NCBI GenBank assembly: GCA_012103315.1
Contig: WLWZ01000010.1
Location: 62,001 to 126,000 of the forward strand
Length of the DNA stretch: 64,000 nucleotides
DNA from: Alphaproteobacteria bacterium
GTDB lineage: Bacteria > Pseudomonadota > Alphaproteobacteria > MPNO01 > UBA2964
Direction: 5' to 3'
This document shows, in pieces, positions 46,612-55,058 of this stretch (position 1 is its first letter; the number at the start of each line of letters is the position of its first letter). The notes under the pieces are model-generated. The model saw nothing but the letters and a program-made list of their open reading frames with translations, did no database searches and was not told the DNA's origin. Position numbers and translations under genes: made by a program.

Positions 46612-46912
46612 CAAATTCGTCATATCTCGTCGATTCGACGTGACTTGCTTGTTCCGTGATTGTGGAAAAAACAAATATAACGAAATAAAAACAATACTTT
46701 AACCCATTGTTCATCTCCAATCGAATTTCTTCACTAAAATTGTGGCCATGCTATAGTTAACGGGCCGGAATGCGATCAGGTGGTGGGTGAGGCTGTCTGA
46801 TTGGTTTGCCTTTCGTCAGGTCGGAGGGCGCGTGTTTCGGGGCTAGTGACCGTTTGGCGCTAAGACTGAATACAGATGAGTGCCGATCGGTCCCGGAAGG
46901 GGAGACAGGGCT

Positions 46913-48886
46913 TTGAGTACGAAAGTCATTTGGTTATTTACCTTTGTGGCCCTCTATTGGGCTTATTGTATTTATTGGGGCGTCAGAGGCGCCCAGATGG
47001 CACGCACCGCAGGTGATTACTTTATCGCCGGTCGAAGCATCTCAATGTGGGTGTTTGTGCTTGCCGCAACCGCAACATCATTTTCTGGCTGGACGTTTAT
47101 GGGACATCCTGGCCTCGTCTATCGCGACGGGTTCCAGTACGCCTATGCATCGTTCTACGCCATAACCATTCCCTTTACAGGGGTGATGTTTCTGAAACGC
47201 CAGTGGATGCTGGGCAAACGTTTCGGGTATGTGACGCCAGGGGAAATGTTCTCAGATTACTTCCGGGGCGATTTTATCCGAATTCTAACGGTAATCGTCG
47301 CGCTGCTATTCTCCATTCCTTATCTTGGGTTGCAGCTAAGGGCGTCTGGCTTCCTGTTTAACGTTCTGACCGATAGTTATGTCGCCGTTAACGTTGGTAT
47401 GTGGGTGCTATCCGCCGTTGTGTTCATATATGTGGCTTCAGGTGGATTACGCTCGGTGGCCTATGTGGACACGTTACAATGTGTCCTGCTGGCTATCGGT
47501 ATCATCATAACCGGTATTATTGCGCTTAATCTTGCCGGCGGTTGGGAGTCGTTGAATGCTGGACTGGCCAAGCTTGGCGCGTCGACCATTGGTAAGTGGG
47601 GAACCACGAAGGGGTTAGGAGGTGGTGATTATAACGCCTACTTTGCTGTTCCTGGGGTTATCCAGTTTACCGCGGGTCTCGGAAAGGAAACGCCGGTTGG
47701 TGGTCTTTGGACCGGGATCATGATCCTGACCTACATGTTTGCGCTTATGGGCATTCATTCTGCCCCGGCATTTTCGATGTGGGCGTTCTCCAACAGCAAC
47801 CCTAAACCTTTTGCACCGCAGCAGGTCTGGGCCTCTTCCTTCGGAATTGGTCTTATTTTGTTCCTGTTTACGGCGTTTCAGGGCATGGGAGCCCATCTGT
47901 TGGGCGCAAATGGTGCGGTTACGCAAGCGGAGATCGGTATTGCTAACGTTCTACCGGATCTAACGGACAATAAGCAGGGTGGACTCGTACCGCATTACTT
48001 TAACCAGCTTGGGGACACAGCGCCCTGGTTGGTTGGTTTGCTGGCGGTCTGTGCGTTGGCAGCAATGCAGTCTACGGGGGCAGCCTATATGTCCACTGCT
48101 GGCGGCATGTTGACCCGTGACCTCTATAAGCGATACCTCAACCCGAATGCATCGCATGAAACCCAAAAACTGTTTGGGCGAATTGGTGTTGCTTTCATCG
48201 TGTTGTCCGCGCTTACAGTGGCGACCTACTCAGCCGATGCGCTTGTGTTGTTAGGAGGTCTGGCTGTTGCCTTCGGGTTCCAGATGTGGCCATCGCTAGC
48301 ATCAGTGTGCTGGTTTCCGTGGATTACCCGTCAAGGGGCGACCTGGGGACTACTCGCCGGTATCCTCGGTGTCATCTTTACCGAAAACTTTGGCGCGTCG
48401 ATTGCCCTGTTCTTTGGGATTGAGTTGGGTTGGGGCCGCTGGCCTTGGACCATTCATTCCGCCGGTTGGGGTATGATCTGCAATCTCGCAGTTCTCATCC
48501 CAGTCTCGTTCATGACTCAGGACGAAGGTGAGAGAGAGCATCGCATGAAGTATCATAACTTCCTGCGGGAGCACGCTTCGCTTGGTGCTGACAAGAAGAA
48601 ACTCGTTCCGGTGGCGTGGGGTATCACGCTGGCGTGGCTGTTCTTCGGCGTCGGACCTGGTGCTGTGATCGGTAACGACATCTTTGGAGCACCAAATGCT
48701 GGTGTTGATGGCTGGACCTTTGGCATCCCATCGATCTGGGCATGGCAAATCATTTTCTGGGCACTTGGCGTGTTCATGATGTGGTTCTTGGCCTACAAGA
48801 TGGAAATGTCCACAGTTCCGGAAAAGGATGTTGTGGCCTTAACTGACGATATCGGTGATGCCGCTGAGCCTGCTCAGGGCGAATAA
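46913..48886 (+). CDS. Sodium:solute symporter (SSS) family transporter
   Basis: Multiple TM helices; AGDYFIAGRSISMWVFVLAATATSFSGWTFMGHPGLVYRDGF; VYVASGGLRSVAYVDTLQ; TTG start at 46913 after GGAGACAGGG; the supplied ORF starts 46880. Confidence 0.9.
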   Translation: MSTKVIWLFTFVALYWAYCIYWGVRGAQMARTAGDYFIAGRSISMWVFVLAATATSFSGWTFMGHPGLVYRDGFQYAYASFYAITIPFTGVMFLKRQWMLGKRFGYVTPGEMFSDYFRGDFIRILTVIVALLFSIPYLGLQLRASGFLFNVLTDSYVAVNVGMWVLSAVVFIYVASGGLRSVAYVDTLQCVLLAIGIIITGIIALNLAGGWESLNAGLAKLGASTIGKWGTTKGLGGGDYNAYFAVPGVIQFTAGLGKETPVGGLWTGIMILTYMFALMGIHSAPAFSMWAFSNSNPKPFAPQQVWASSFGIGLILFLFTAFQGMGAHLLGANGAVTQAEIGIANVLPDLTDNKQGGLVPHYFNQLGDTAPWLVGLLAVCALAAMQSTGAAYMSTAGGMLTRDLYKRYLNPNASHETQKLFGRIGVAFIVLSALTVATYSADALVLLGGLAVAFGFQMWPSLASVCWFPWITRQGATWGLLAGILGVIFTENFGASIALFFGIELGWGRWPWTIHSAGWGMICNLAVLIPVSFMTQDEGEREHRMKYHNFLREHASLGADKKKLVPVAWGITLAWLFFGVGPGAVIGNDIFGAPNAGVDGWTFGIPSIWAWQIIFWALGVFMMWFLAYKMEMSTVPEKDVVALTDDIGDAAEPAQGE

Positions 48887-48925
48887 TCGACGATATCAGG
48901 ACCATTACGGTCTTATGAGACCGAG

Positions 48926-48956
48926 CGGGGGAAGGGCAATGCCCTTCCCCCGTTTC
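48926..48956 (+). terminator. Rho-independent-like terminator after SSS symporter
   Basis: CGGGGGAAGGGC-AAT-GCCCTTCCCCCG perfect 12-bp stem then TTTCG. Confidence 0.8.
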
Positions 48957-49008
48957 GTATCTGAGTTATAAAGAACCAAACGAATTACCGCAGAATAGAG
49001 CAGGGACA

Positions 49009-49248
49009 ATGGAGACGCTGGCATCGCCAGAATATTTTTGGGTCTGGGCGCTGTTATTGACAGGCGCGTTATTTTACCCGGTGCGACAGCTCATCTGGGT
49101 TATGCAGGTTCGCCGTGCTGAACGTGACGACAATCAGGATGAGGAACGCCGAACGGCTTTAAAGAAGCGGGCGACAGTAACGTCGATCCTATTGTGCTCT
49201 TTGTTTTCTTTTTTCTATAGCCACCACCTGTTTACGAGTATCCCGTGA
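49009..49248 (+). CDS. Small membrane protein, hypothetical
   Basis: 79 aa, two hydrophobic segments; stop overlaps the next GTG start. Confidence 0.5.
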   Translation: METLASPEYFWVWALLLTGALFYPVRQLIWVMQVRRAERDDNQDEERRTALKKRATVTSILLCSLFSFFYSHHLFTSIP

Positions 49249-49856
49249 ACCCCCGTGTTTTAAGGCGTTTTATTATCTTGATGGCGATTGCGACTGTCGT
49301 TGCCTTCAGCGTTTGGGGGGTGGTTCGCATGATGACCGAGCAGGAACCAGGCGATTATCACACGAGAGCTGGAGACATTCTTCTTTCCGATAAGAAGTTC
49401 GACAAAGCGTTAGCGAGTTTCAATGACGCTTTAAAGGAGATGCCAAACCATCGTGGGGCAATAATGGGTCGTGCGATTGTGTTTATGCAGTCCGGCAAAA
49501 TTCGTGAGGCAAATGCTGAGTTGACCTACCTCATTAAGTTTCTGACCAAATCACTAAAACCAGATGACCCTACCGGACGCGGTGTGTTGGCTGCCGCCTA
49601 CGCTAATCGCGGTATCCTTAAAGACCGGCAAGGTAAATATAAAGAAGCGTTGGCAGATTATATCGAGGCGCTTAAGACGGATGAGGAAGTGGTTGAAGGT
49701 CCGGGGGTAATCGACAAAATTCTCTATAGCTCGGGCCGTACATCGACGGTTCGCAAGCGAGCACAATATATTTACAAGCAATTGCAACGACCGCCCGAAA
49801 AGCGATTGTTAAAAATACCAGAGCTGGACGCACAGCAACGGATGCACAAACCGTAA
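49245..49856 (+). CDS. TPR-containing membrane-anchored protein
   Basis: N-terminal TM, then TPR-like AGDILLSDKKFDKALASFNDALKEMPNHRGAIMGRAIVFMQSG. Confidence 0.7.
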   Translation: MNPRVLRRFIILMAIATVVAFSVWGVVRMMTEQEPGDYHTRAGDILLSDKKFDKALASFNDALKEMPNHRGAIMGRAIVFMQSGKIREANAELTYLIKFLTKSLKPDDPTGRGVLAAAYANRGILKDRQGKYKEALADYIEALKTDEEVVEGPGVIDKILYSSGRTSTVRKRAQYIYKQLQRPPEKRLLKIPELDAQQRMHKP

Positions 49857-49864
49857 CGCTGCGC

Positions 49865-50074
49865 CTAGAACTTAACGACACCGAGGACGTCCTGAAACAG
49901 GACAAGAAAGAAAAACACCGCCGCGATACAGCCAAATAGCAGGTGGCCGAAATCGGTATTTCCATCGGGGTTGCGCGCGCGGACGCCCTTCCAGGCGATA
50001 AAACCGGTCACCGCTAGAAATATGATGTTTACCGGCATTTCGAGCTGCGGCGATAGATCAAGAAATTCAAGCAT
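49865..50074 (-). CDS. Small two-TM membrane protein, hypothetical
   Basis: MLEFLDLSPQLEMPVNIIFLAVTGFIAWKGVRARNPDGNTDFGHLLFGCIAAVFFFLVLFQDVLGVVKF. Confidence 0.55.
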   Translation of the reverse strand: MLEFLDLSPQLEMPVNIIFLAVTGFIAWKGVRARNPDGNTDFGHLLFGCIAAVFFFLVLFQDVLGVVKF

Positions 50075-50112
50075 GGCACCAGTATACGGCTTTGTAGGCT
50101 GGCCATAAAGGC

Positions 50113-50595
50113 TCAGGGTGTCGGGATTGGCCCCTGGTTTATGTTCTTTATCGTTTCATCGGAGAAATATGGCGGCAAAATCTGGCTGGTTTGTGCTGTT
50201 GTTAAATGGCTCAACCAAATTCCACCACCAAGACAAAATACAATCACGGCAGCCGCGCCGCAAAATCGTTTTGCGCCATCAGGGACGACGTTTCGGAATT
50301 CAGGATCATAGCGATGGTAGATAGTGTCAGCGTCATTTAGCATACCTGCTGCGTCCAGCCCGTGGATGTGTCGGGCATAGTGTCGCGCCCAAATCGGTAC
50401 CTGATTATGGAGCATGTAGGTGCCGAAAATCTCATCGCTTTCATCAGTGGGAATGTCCGTGCCGAACCAGTCTCGGTAGGCGAGCTGTAGGAGTTGAAAT
50501 TCCCCGATTTGCAATAAATTGGCGGCGCGCGCGATTTCGGCACGCTCAGGGTGTTCGTCGTGCTCCGGGTTAAGCAGTGTTTTTAACAGGCCCAT
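50113..50595 (-). CDS. Hypothetical protein with one C-terminal-half TM segment
   Basis: 160 aa ORF, CGAAAVIVFCLGGGIWLSHL hydrophobic segment. Confidence 0.55.
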   Translation of the reverse strand: MGLLKTLLNPEHDEHPERAEIARAANLLQIGEFQLLQLAYRDWFGTDIPTDESDEIFGTYMLHNQVPIWARHYARHIHGLDAAGMLNDADTIYHRYDPEFRNVVPDGAKRFCGAAAVIVFCLGGGIWLSHLTTAQTSQILPPYFSDETIKNINQGPIPTP

Positions 50596-50679
50596 CGCGG
50601 GCTTACCTTGGTTATGCCCTTAGGATACCAAACTACAATGGCAGTTGCAGGTTACTGACGCCAACGAAAATGAAGAATG

Positions 50680-51195
50680 TTAGAGCTGTTCAGAGTCTTC
50701 AATAGTTGAGTTTGTTTCGCCCTTGCCGTCATGCTTCTCGGCAAATTTAATGACCCGTTCAAAGAACGTGAAGAACTGATTGAACGCTTCTTTTCGCTCG
50801 GCGCGTCGTTCCTGCCGGCGTTCAACCCGTTTCTTTTCAAGTTGCTCCGGTGTTGCAGAGGGCATTTGTGTCGCGTTGCCACTGCCGGCACACACCATAT
50901 GTTCGTCACGGACCTTGCACATTGTGATGACGCCGGTTTTTCGGTCTAGCGTCCAGCTCGCGCCATTCTCGATCTTGATAATTTCGTAGCGCGGTGCTGA
51001 CACGGATTTCTCCGCGTTGCCTTTTGCGGCCTGAACCGGTTTCACAGCGGCATCAGGCAATACAAGGGCGGCGACCACGATAGCGATCGCGACCAGTCCG
51101 CTACCGGTTAAAATTGCTTTACCTAAATAAGCGTTGTTCGGGGACATCCATAAATCTCCATAAATACCTAGCCACGATGTACCCCCACACATCAT
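50680..51195 (-). CDS. Hypothetical single-TM protein with Arg/Lys/Glu-rich C-terminal region
   Basis: LTGSGLVAIAIVVAALVLPDAAV segment; EKKRVERRQERRAERKEAFNQFFTFFERVIKFAEK; start probably at an internal Met. Confidence 0.55.
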   Translation of the reverse strand: MMCGGTSWLGIYGDLWMSPNNAYLGKAILTGSGLVAIAIVVAALVLPDAAVKPVQAAKGNAEKSVSAPRYEIIKIENGASWTLDRKTGVITMCKVRDEHMVCAGSGNATQMPSATPEQLEKKRVERRQERRAERKEAFNQFFTFFERVIKFAEKHDGKGETNSTIEDSEQL

Positions 51196-51312
51196 TGCTT
51201 GCGTTAAGGCAGATATAGGTCGAAGAAAATCAAATTCAACGGATATTAATCATAGCGATTTTGTGACAGTCTATGACAATCTTGTGAAATTACGGTTCAG
51301 AGAGGAATTTCA

Positions 51313-51627
51313 ATGCTTTATATGTGCTACGGGGTAGACGGTGCGGACGGAGCTGCGCGACGGGAAACGTCTCGTGAGGAGCATTTTGCGTATTTGAAGG
51401 CAAATGAAGGAATTTTGGTCCTTGGCGGCGCGACCTTGGCGGATGACAACGATGATCGGGTAGGAAGTTGCCTAATTATCAACGTTCCTAATCGGGCAGC
51501 CGCTGATGCCTTCGCCGATGGCGAACCCCTACGGAAAGCTGGCGTGTTTGAATCTTACACGGTGGTTCGGATGCGTCGCGGCCAGTGGAACCCGGCCGCT
51601 GCCCCTGCAACCGCTGAAGGTGATTAG
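51313..51627 (+). CDS. YciI-like protein
   Basis: RREEHFAYLKANEGILVLGGATLADD-type region; IINVPNRAAADAFADGEPLRKAGVFESYTV. Confidence 0.8.
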   Translation: MLYMCYGVDGADGAARRETSREEHFAYLKANEGILVLGGATLADDNDDRVGSCLIINVPNRAAADAFADGEPLRKAGVFESYTVVRMRRGQWNPAAAPATAEGD

Positions 51628-52478
51628 CGCCAGCGGTTGCCGACCAGGCAATAAACCTTAGCGACGGTCAGACGCCGCCTAAGTTGTCCACCGACGGTCG
51701 GAAAATCACCACTGTTGACAGTAAATCTCTGGCTGCCGTTACCAACATTGCTTTCGCTAACACCGGCCTGTTTTAGAATGTTCAGGAGACTTTCGGGCGT
51801 TGAGGAATAAGAACGTCCTCGCCGTGGGGCGCCTGCAACATGCACACCAATGATCTGGCCAGTAGCATTGACCCAAGGGCCGCCGCTAATACCGCCGAGA
51901 TTGGTCCCTCTATCCGGGACGCGTCTGATTTGCGTCCAGGCCACCACGGGTTCACGGGTCGAATAGCGCCCATCGATAGCCATGGTGCGCCTGCCAATGA
52001 CACGGGCATGGACATCCCCAGGATCGCCCTTGGGAAAGCCAAAGGAATAGCCGTCCTGTCCGCGGGCAACCCGTTTTTCAATGCCCGGCAATGGCGGTGT
52101 GCCGCCATTGGTTCGCAAGATACTGATGTCCGCGTGCGGGTGATGCCATATCTGGCGAACCCGGACGAATTCGCGCTCACCTTTTTGCAACGCAACCTTG
52201 TCACAGCCATCGGCGACATGCCGTGCGGTTACCCATATTCCGTTTCGATCGACTGAAAAAGCAGTGCCGCTGGATGATTGCTGGCGATCTTCAACCGAAA
52301 TCGAAATCACTGGGTCACGACTCGCTGTCGGAGGGACAGAATTTCTATGGGGCGGCTTGGCTACTTCAATTGGCGGTGTTCGTCCGGACGAGTTGTTTGG
52401 GTCATCTGATGTCCATGACTTACCTAATATGGCAACTAAGGCCATGACGACCAGCGCCAGAATGTCCCATATCCGCAT
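51624..52478 (-). CDS. Exported trypsin-like serine protease
   Basis: N-terminal signal/anchor; VTARHVADGC (His), HADISILR (Asp), GGISGGPWVNATGQIIGVHVAG (Ser). Confidence 0.83.
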   Translation of the reverse strand: MRIWDILALVVMALVAILGKSWTSDDPNNSSGRTPPIEVAKPPHRNSVPPTASRDPVISISVEDRQQSSSGTAFSVDRNGIWVTARHVADGCDKVALQKGEREFVRVRQIWHHPHADISILRTNGGTPPLPGIEKRVARGQDGYSFGFPKGDPGDVHARVIGRRTMAIDGRYSTREPVVAWTQIRRVPDRGTNLGGISGGPWVNATGQIIGVHVAGAPRRGRSYSSTPESLLNILKQAGVSESNVGNGSQRFTVNSGDFPTVGGQLRRRLTVAKVYCLVGNRWR

Positions 52479-52493
52479 GTCCTTTAAACCAGT

Positions 52494-52907
52494 TTAACCC
52501 GCAATCGCTGCTGCATTGATCATCGCGACAGCTAGTTTTACGGCGACAACAAGAATGGCTGCTCCCATCTCCCCATTTTCAATTCTTTTTGGCAGGTCTT
52601 TGAGAAAAATATCAAGCAGTCGAAATGTCATGAGTTGGATGAATAGAGCTACCAAGCCCCAGATGACGATATCCAGCACCCCCACGCTAGTGGCCATGCA
52701 AAAGGCTAGTGGAATAGAGAGCCCCAGGATGGCGCCAGCGAACGACGTGGCCGCTGCGGTGTTGCCAGCACGGATCAGCTCCATTTCTCGCAGGGGGGTT
52801 ATATGCTGATAAATCCAGACACCACCCAAGAGCATCGTAATGGTGACCGAGAAATGTAGGAGGAGCGTTGGGAAGCCGTTCAAAAAGCTTTGCAGAATGG
52901 GATCCAT
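52494..52907 (-). CDS. DUF350 membrane protein
   Basis: Four TM segments; ELIRAGNTAAATSFAGAILGLSIPLA...RLLDIFLKDLPKRIENGEMGAAILVVAVKLAVAMINAAAI. Confidence 0.82.
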   Translation of the reverse strand: MDPILQSFLNGFPTLLLHFSVTITMLLGGVWIYQHITPLREMELIRAGNTAAATSFAGAILGLSIPLAFCMATSVGVLDIVIWGLVALFIQLMTFRLLDIFLKDLPKRIENGEMGAAILVVAVKLAVAMINAAAIAG

Positions 52908-52916
52908 GGTTAGTTC

Positions 52917-53816
52917 TTATCCTTCAATAAAGCGGAATGCGAATTCGTCTCCAGCGGTCACGACGTTGCCTGCTATTGTCCCGGAGAAATGAGCTGGAAT
53001 AAGCAGTGTCTCTGTATCAGCGCAGCTTTCAAGAATTTTGCGGCGGGTGACAATAGCGAGTGCTCGGTCAGAGCACTTAATCGTGCTCCAGTCTGGCTCG
53101 TAGACCTGCAGTGGGTGATGAAAGGCATCACCAGCAAAGATCGCTTTGACACCGTTAGAGTGAAAATTGGCGCAGCACTGTCCCGGCGTATGGCCCGGTG
53201 CGGGCGAAAGATGAATCAAATCATTGAGTTCGAAGTCGTCGTCGACAAGCAAGGCATGTCCGCCTTCGACAATCGGCAAAACGCAATCCTCAAATGCTGT
53301 TCCAGAAGGATGCGGCCCGTGCTCTTTGTTCCAGTCGAGCCAGTACTCATATTCGGTACGTCCGATTATATACTTGGCGTTAGGGAAGGTCGGAACCAGG
53401 CGGCCATCGACAAGGCGAGTATTCCAGCCAACATGATCGACATGCAGGTGGGTACAGAATACATAATCAATATCTTCAAAGGCGATCCCCGCAGCGTGAA
53501 ATTCGGCAAGCCAGCGATCCTTGGGATAGAGAAGTCCCTCGCGACGGTTTTTGTGATCCCCGACGCATGTGTCGATCAGAATATTGTGTTGTGGTGTTTG
53601 CAGCAGAAAGCTCTGAAAGGTCAGACAAATTTTGCCACTCGCGGGGTCGTGTGTATGGCTCGGTAGGTCCGCTAAATGCTTCTCGACACGATCAGGCGTT
53701 GCTTCCGGAAACATGTCATAGGGGTTATGATAAGGGCCTTCCCGTTCGACAATGCTGGTCATTGTCGTATCACCAAGGACAAGGGTGTTCGACGTTGAGA
53801 CGGTATCCATAAGCAA
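52917..53816 (-). CDS. MBL-fold metallo-hydrolase
   Basis: CTHLHVDHVGWNT (HxHxDH), APGHTPGQCC, FAGDAFHHPLQV. Confidence 0.9.
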   Translation of the reverse strand: MLMDTVSTSNTLVLGDTTMTSIVEREGPYHNPYDMFPEATPDRVEKHLADLPSHTHDPASGKICLTFQSFLLQTPQHNILIDTCVGDHKNRREGLLYPKDRWLAEFHAAGIAFEDIDYVFCTHLHVDHVGWNTRLVDGRLVPTFPNAKYIIGRTEYEYWLDWNKEHGPHPSGTAFEDCVLPIVEGGHALLVDDDFELNDLIHLSPAPGHTPGQCCANFHSNGVKAIFAGDAFHHPLQVYEPDWSTIKCSDRALAIVTRRKILESCADTETLLIPAHFSGTIAGNVVTAGDEFAFRFIEG

Positions 53817-53923
53817 AGCCTTTTCGAAGCCACTTCTTTAATACTCAGAATCCTATTGCTCATCTGCCGTGGCGTCCACTGATCAGGCGGGTTAAATTAC
53901 TTGAAAATTCAGGAGAGATAGAT

Positions 53924-54925
53924 ATGGCACTCGAAGGCGTTCGGTTCATTCCCTACAAGGATACGCTTGATCTCTTAAGCGTCGAAGAAGCAATGCAGAT
54001 TTGCGAAGACGTCTATCGCATGCATGCGGCCGGCTCGGTTCAATGGTCTGAGCCATCGTCGTGGAAGCTTGACGCAGACGCGCCGTATCACAATCACTGG
54101 CACGTAAAAGGTGTCCTACTAAAGGATATCCCGACGACCGGTGTGCGGATGTACAATTACTATGATGATGGTGTGAAGAACACGGTCGGACAGTTGGAAT
54201 GCGCGCGCTATATCTTGTTGACCGATCCGATGACGGGTCACTCCAAGGCTATTGTCGAGGAACACTGGTCTTATGCTATCCGCAGTACCGCGGCAGCGAT
54301 CCTACCGTTGAAATGGATGGCGCCGAAGAACCCCAAGGTATTAGGGCTCGTTGGAATTGGCACGATGGGCGTCAATTGCTTGGCTTGCCTAAGAACCATG
54401 TTCAACTTTGAAAAGATTGTTTGTACCTCGCGTCGACCTGAGACACGCCAAGCGTTTGCCGATAAATGGTCGGCAGAACTGGGTATCCCTGTGGAATCCG
54501 TTGAGACCATCGAAGAAGTTGTTCGGGCCGCTGATATCGGGATCGGTGGCACGACATCGACGGATATCATCGCGCATGAGGAATGGGTTAAACCCGGAGC
54601 GACCTATATTTCATTGGCACGACGTGAAATGGACCCGGCGGGATGGGCGGCGTTTGATAAAGTCGTTATCGATGGCTGGGACGTGAACATTGTCACCAAA
54701 GAATTCAGCAACATGATCGATAGTGGCCAGTTTTCGCGCGACCAGTTGCATGGCGAGATTTGTGATGTTGTTACCGGCAAGGTTCCGGGCCGCGAAAGTG
54801 ATGATGAACGTATCTTGATCCATACGACGGGGCTCGTGTCGCAGGATATTGCGGTCTGTCATCACATTTTCGAAAAGGCTAAAGAGCACGACAAAGGTAT
54901 TGTTCTGCCACCGACGGATGCCTGA
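53924..54925 (+). CDS. Ornithine cyclodeaminase-family protein (tyramine oxidase subunit B-like)
   Basis: LLTDPMTGHSKAIVEEHWSYAIRSTAAAILPLKWMAPKNPKVLGLVGIGTMGVNCLACL. Confidence 0.82.
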   Translation: MALEGVRFIPYKDTLDLLSVEEAMQICEDVYRMHAAGSVQWSEPSSWKLDADAPYHNHWHVKGVLLKDIPTTGVRMYNYYDDGVKNTVGQLECARYILLTDPMTGHSKAIVEEHWSYAIRSTAAAILPLKWMAPKNPKVLGLVGIGTMGVNCLACLRTMFNFEKIVCTSRRPETRQAFADKWSAELGIPVESVETIEEVVRAADIGIGGTTSTDIIAHEEWVKPGATYISLARREMDPAGWAAFDKVVIDGWDVNIVTKEFSNMIDSGQFSRDQLHGEICDVVTGKVPGRESDDERILIHTTGLVSQDIAVCHHIFEKAKEHDKGIVLPPTDA

Positions 54926-54940
54926 CCCGATCCCCCTCTC

Positions 54941-54967
54941 TCGCTCTATTGAATCTCAATAGAGCGA
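54941..54967 (+). terminator. Hairpin downstream of OCD-family gene, candidate terminator
   Basis: TCGCTCTATTG-AATCT-CAATAGAGCGA perfect 11-bp stem 16 nt after the stop; no good U-tract. Confidence 0.45.
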
Positions 54968-55058
54968 AATACCCTTTGCTTACTATGGATATTTCGAGTG
55001 AAATCGTTACCAGACCAATTTGAATTGGCAAAAACGGTAAACAGGAGAGGCATTCAAC

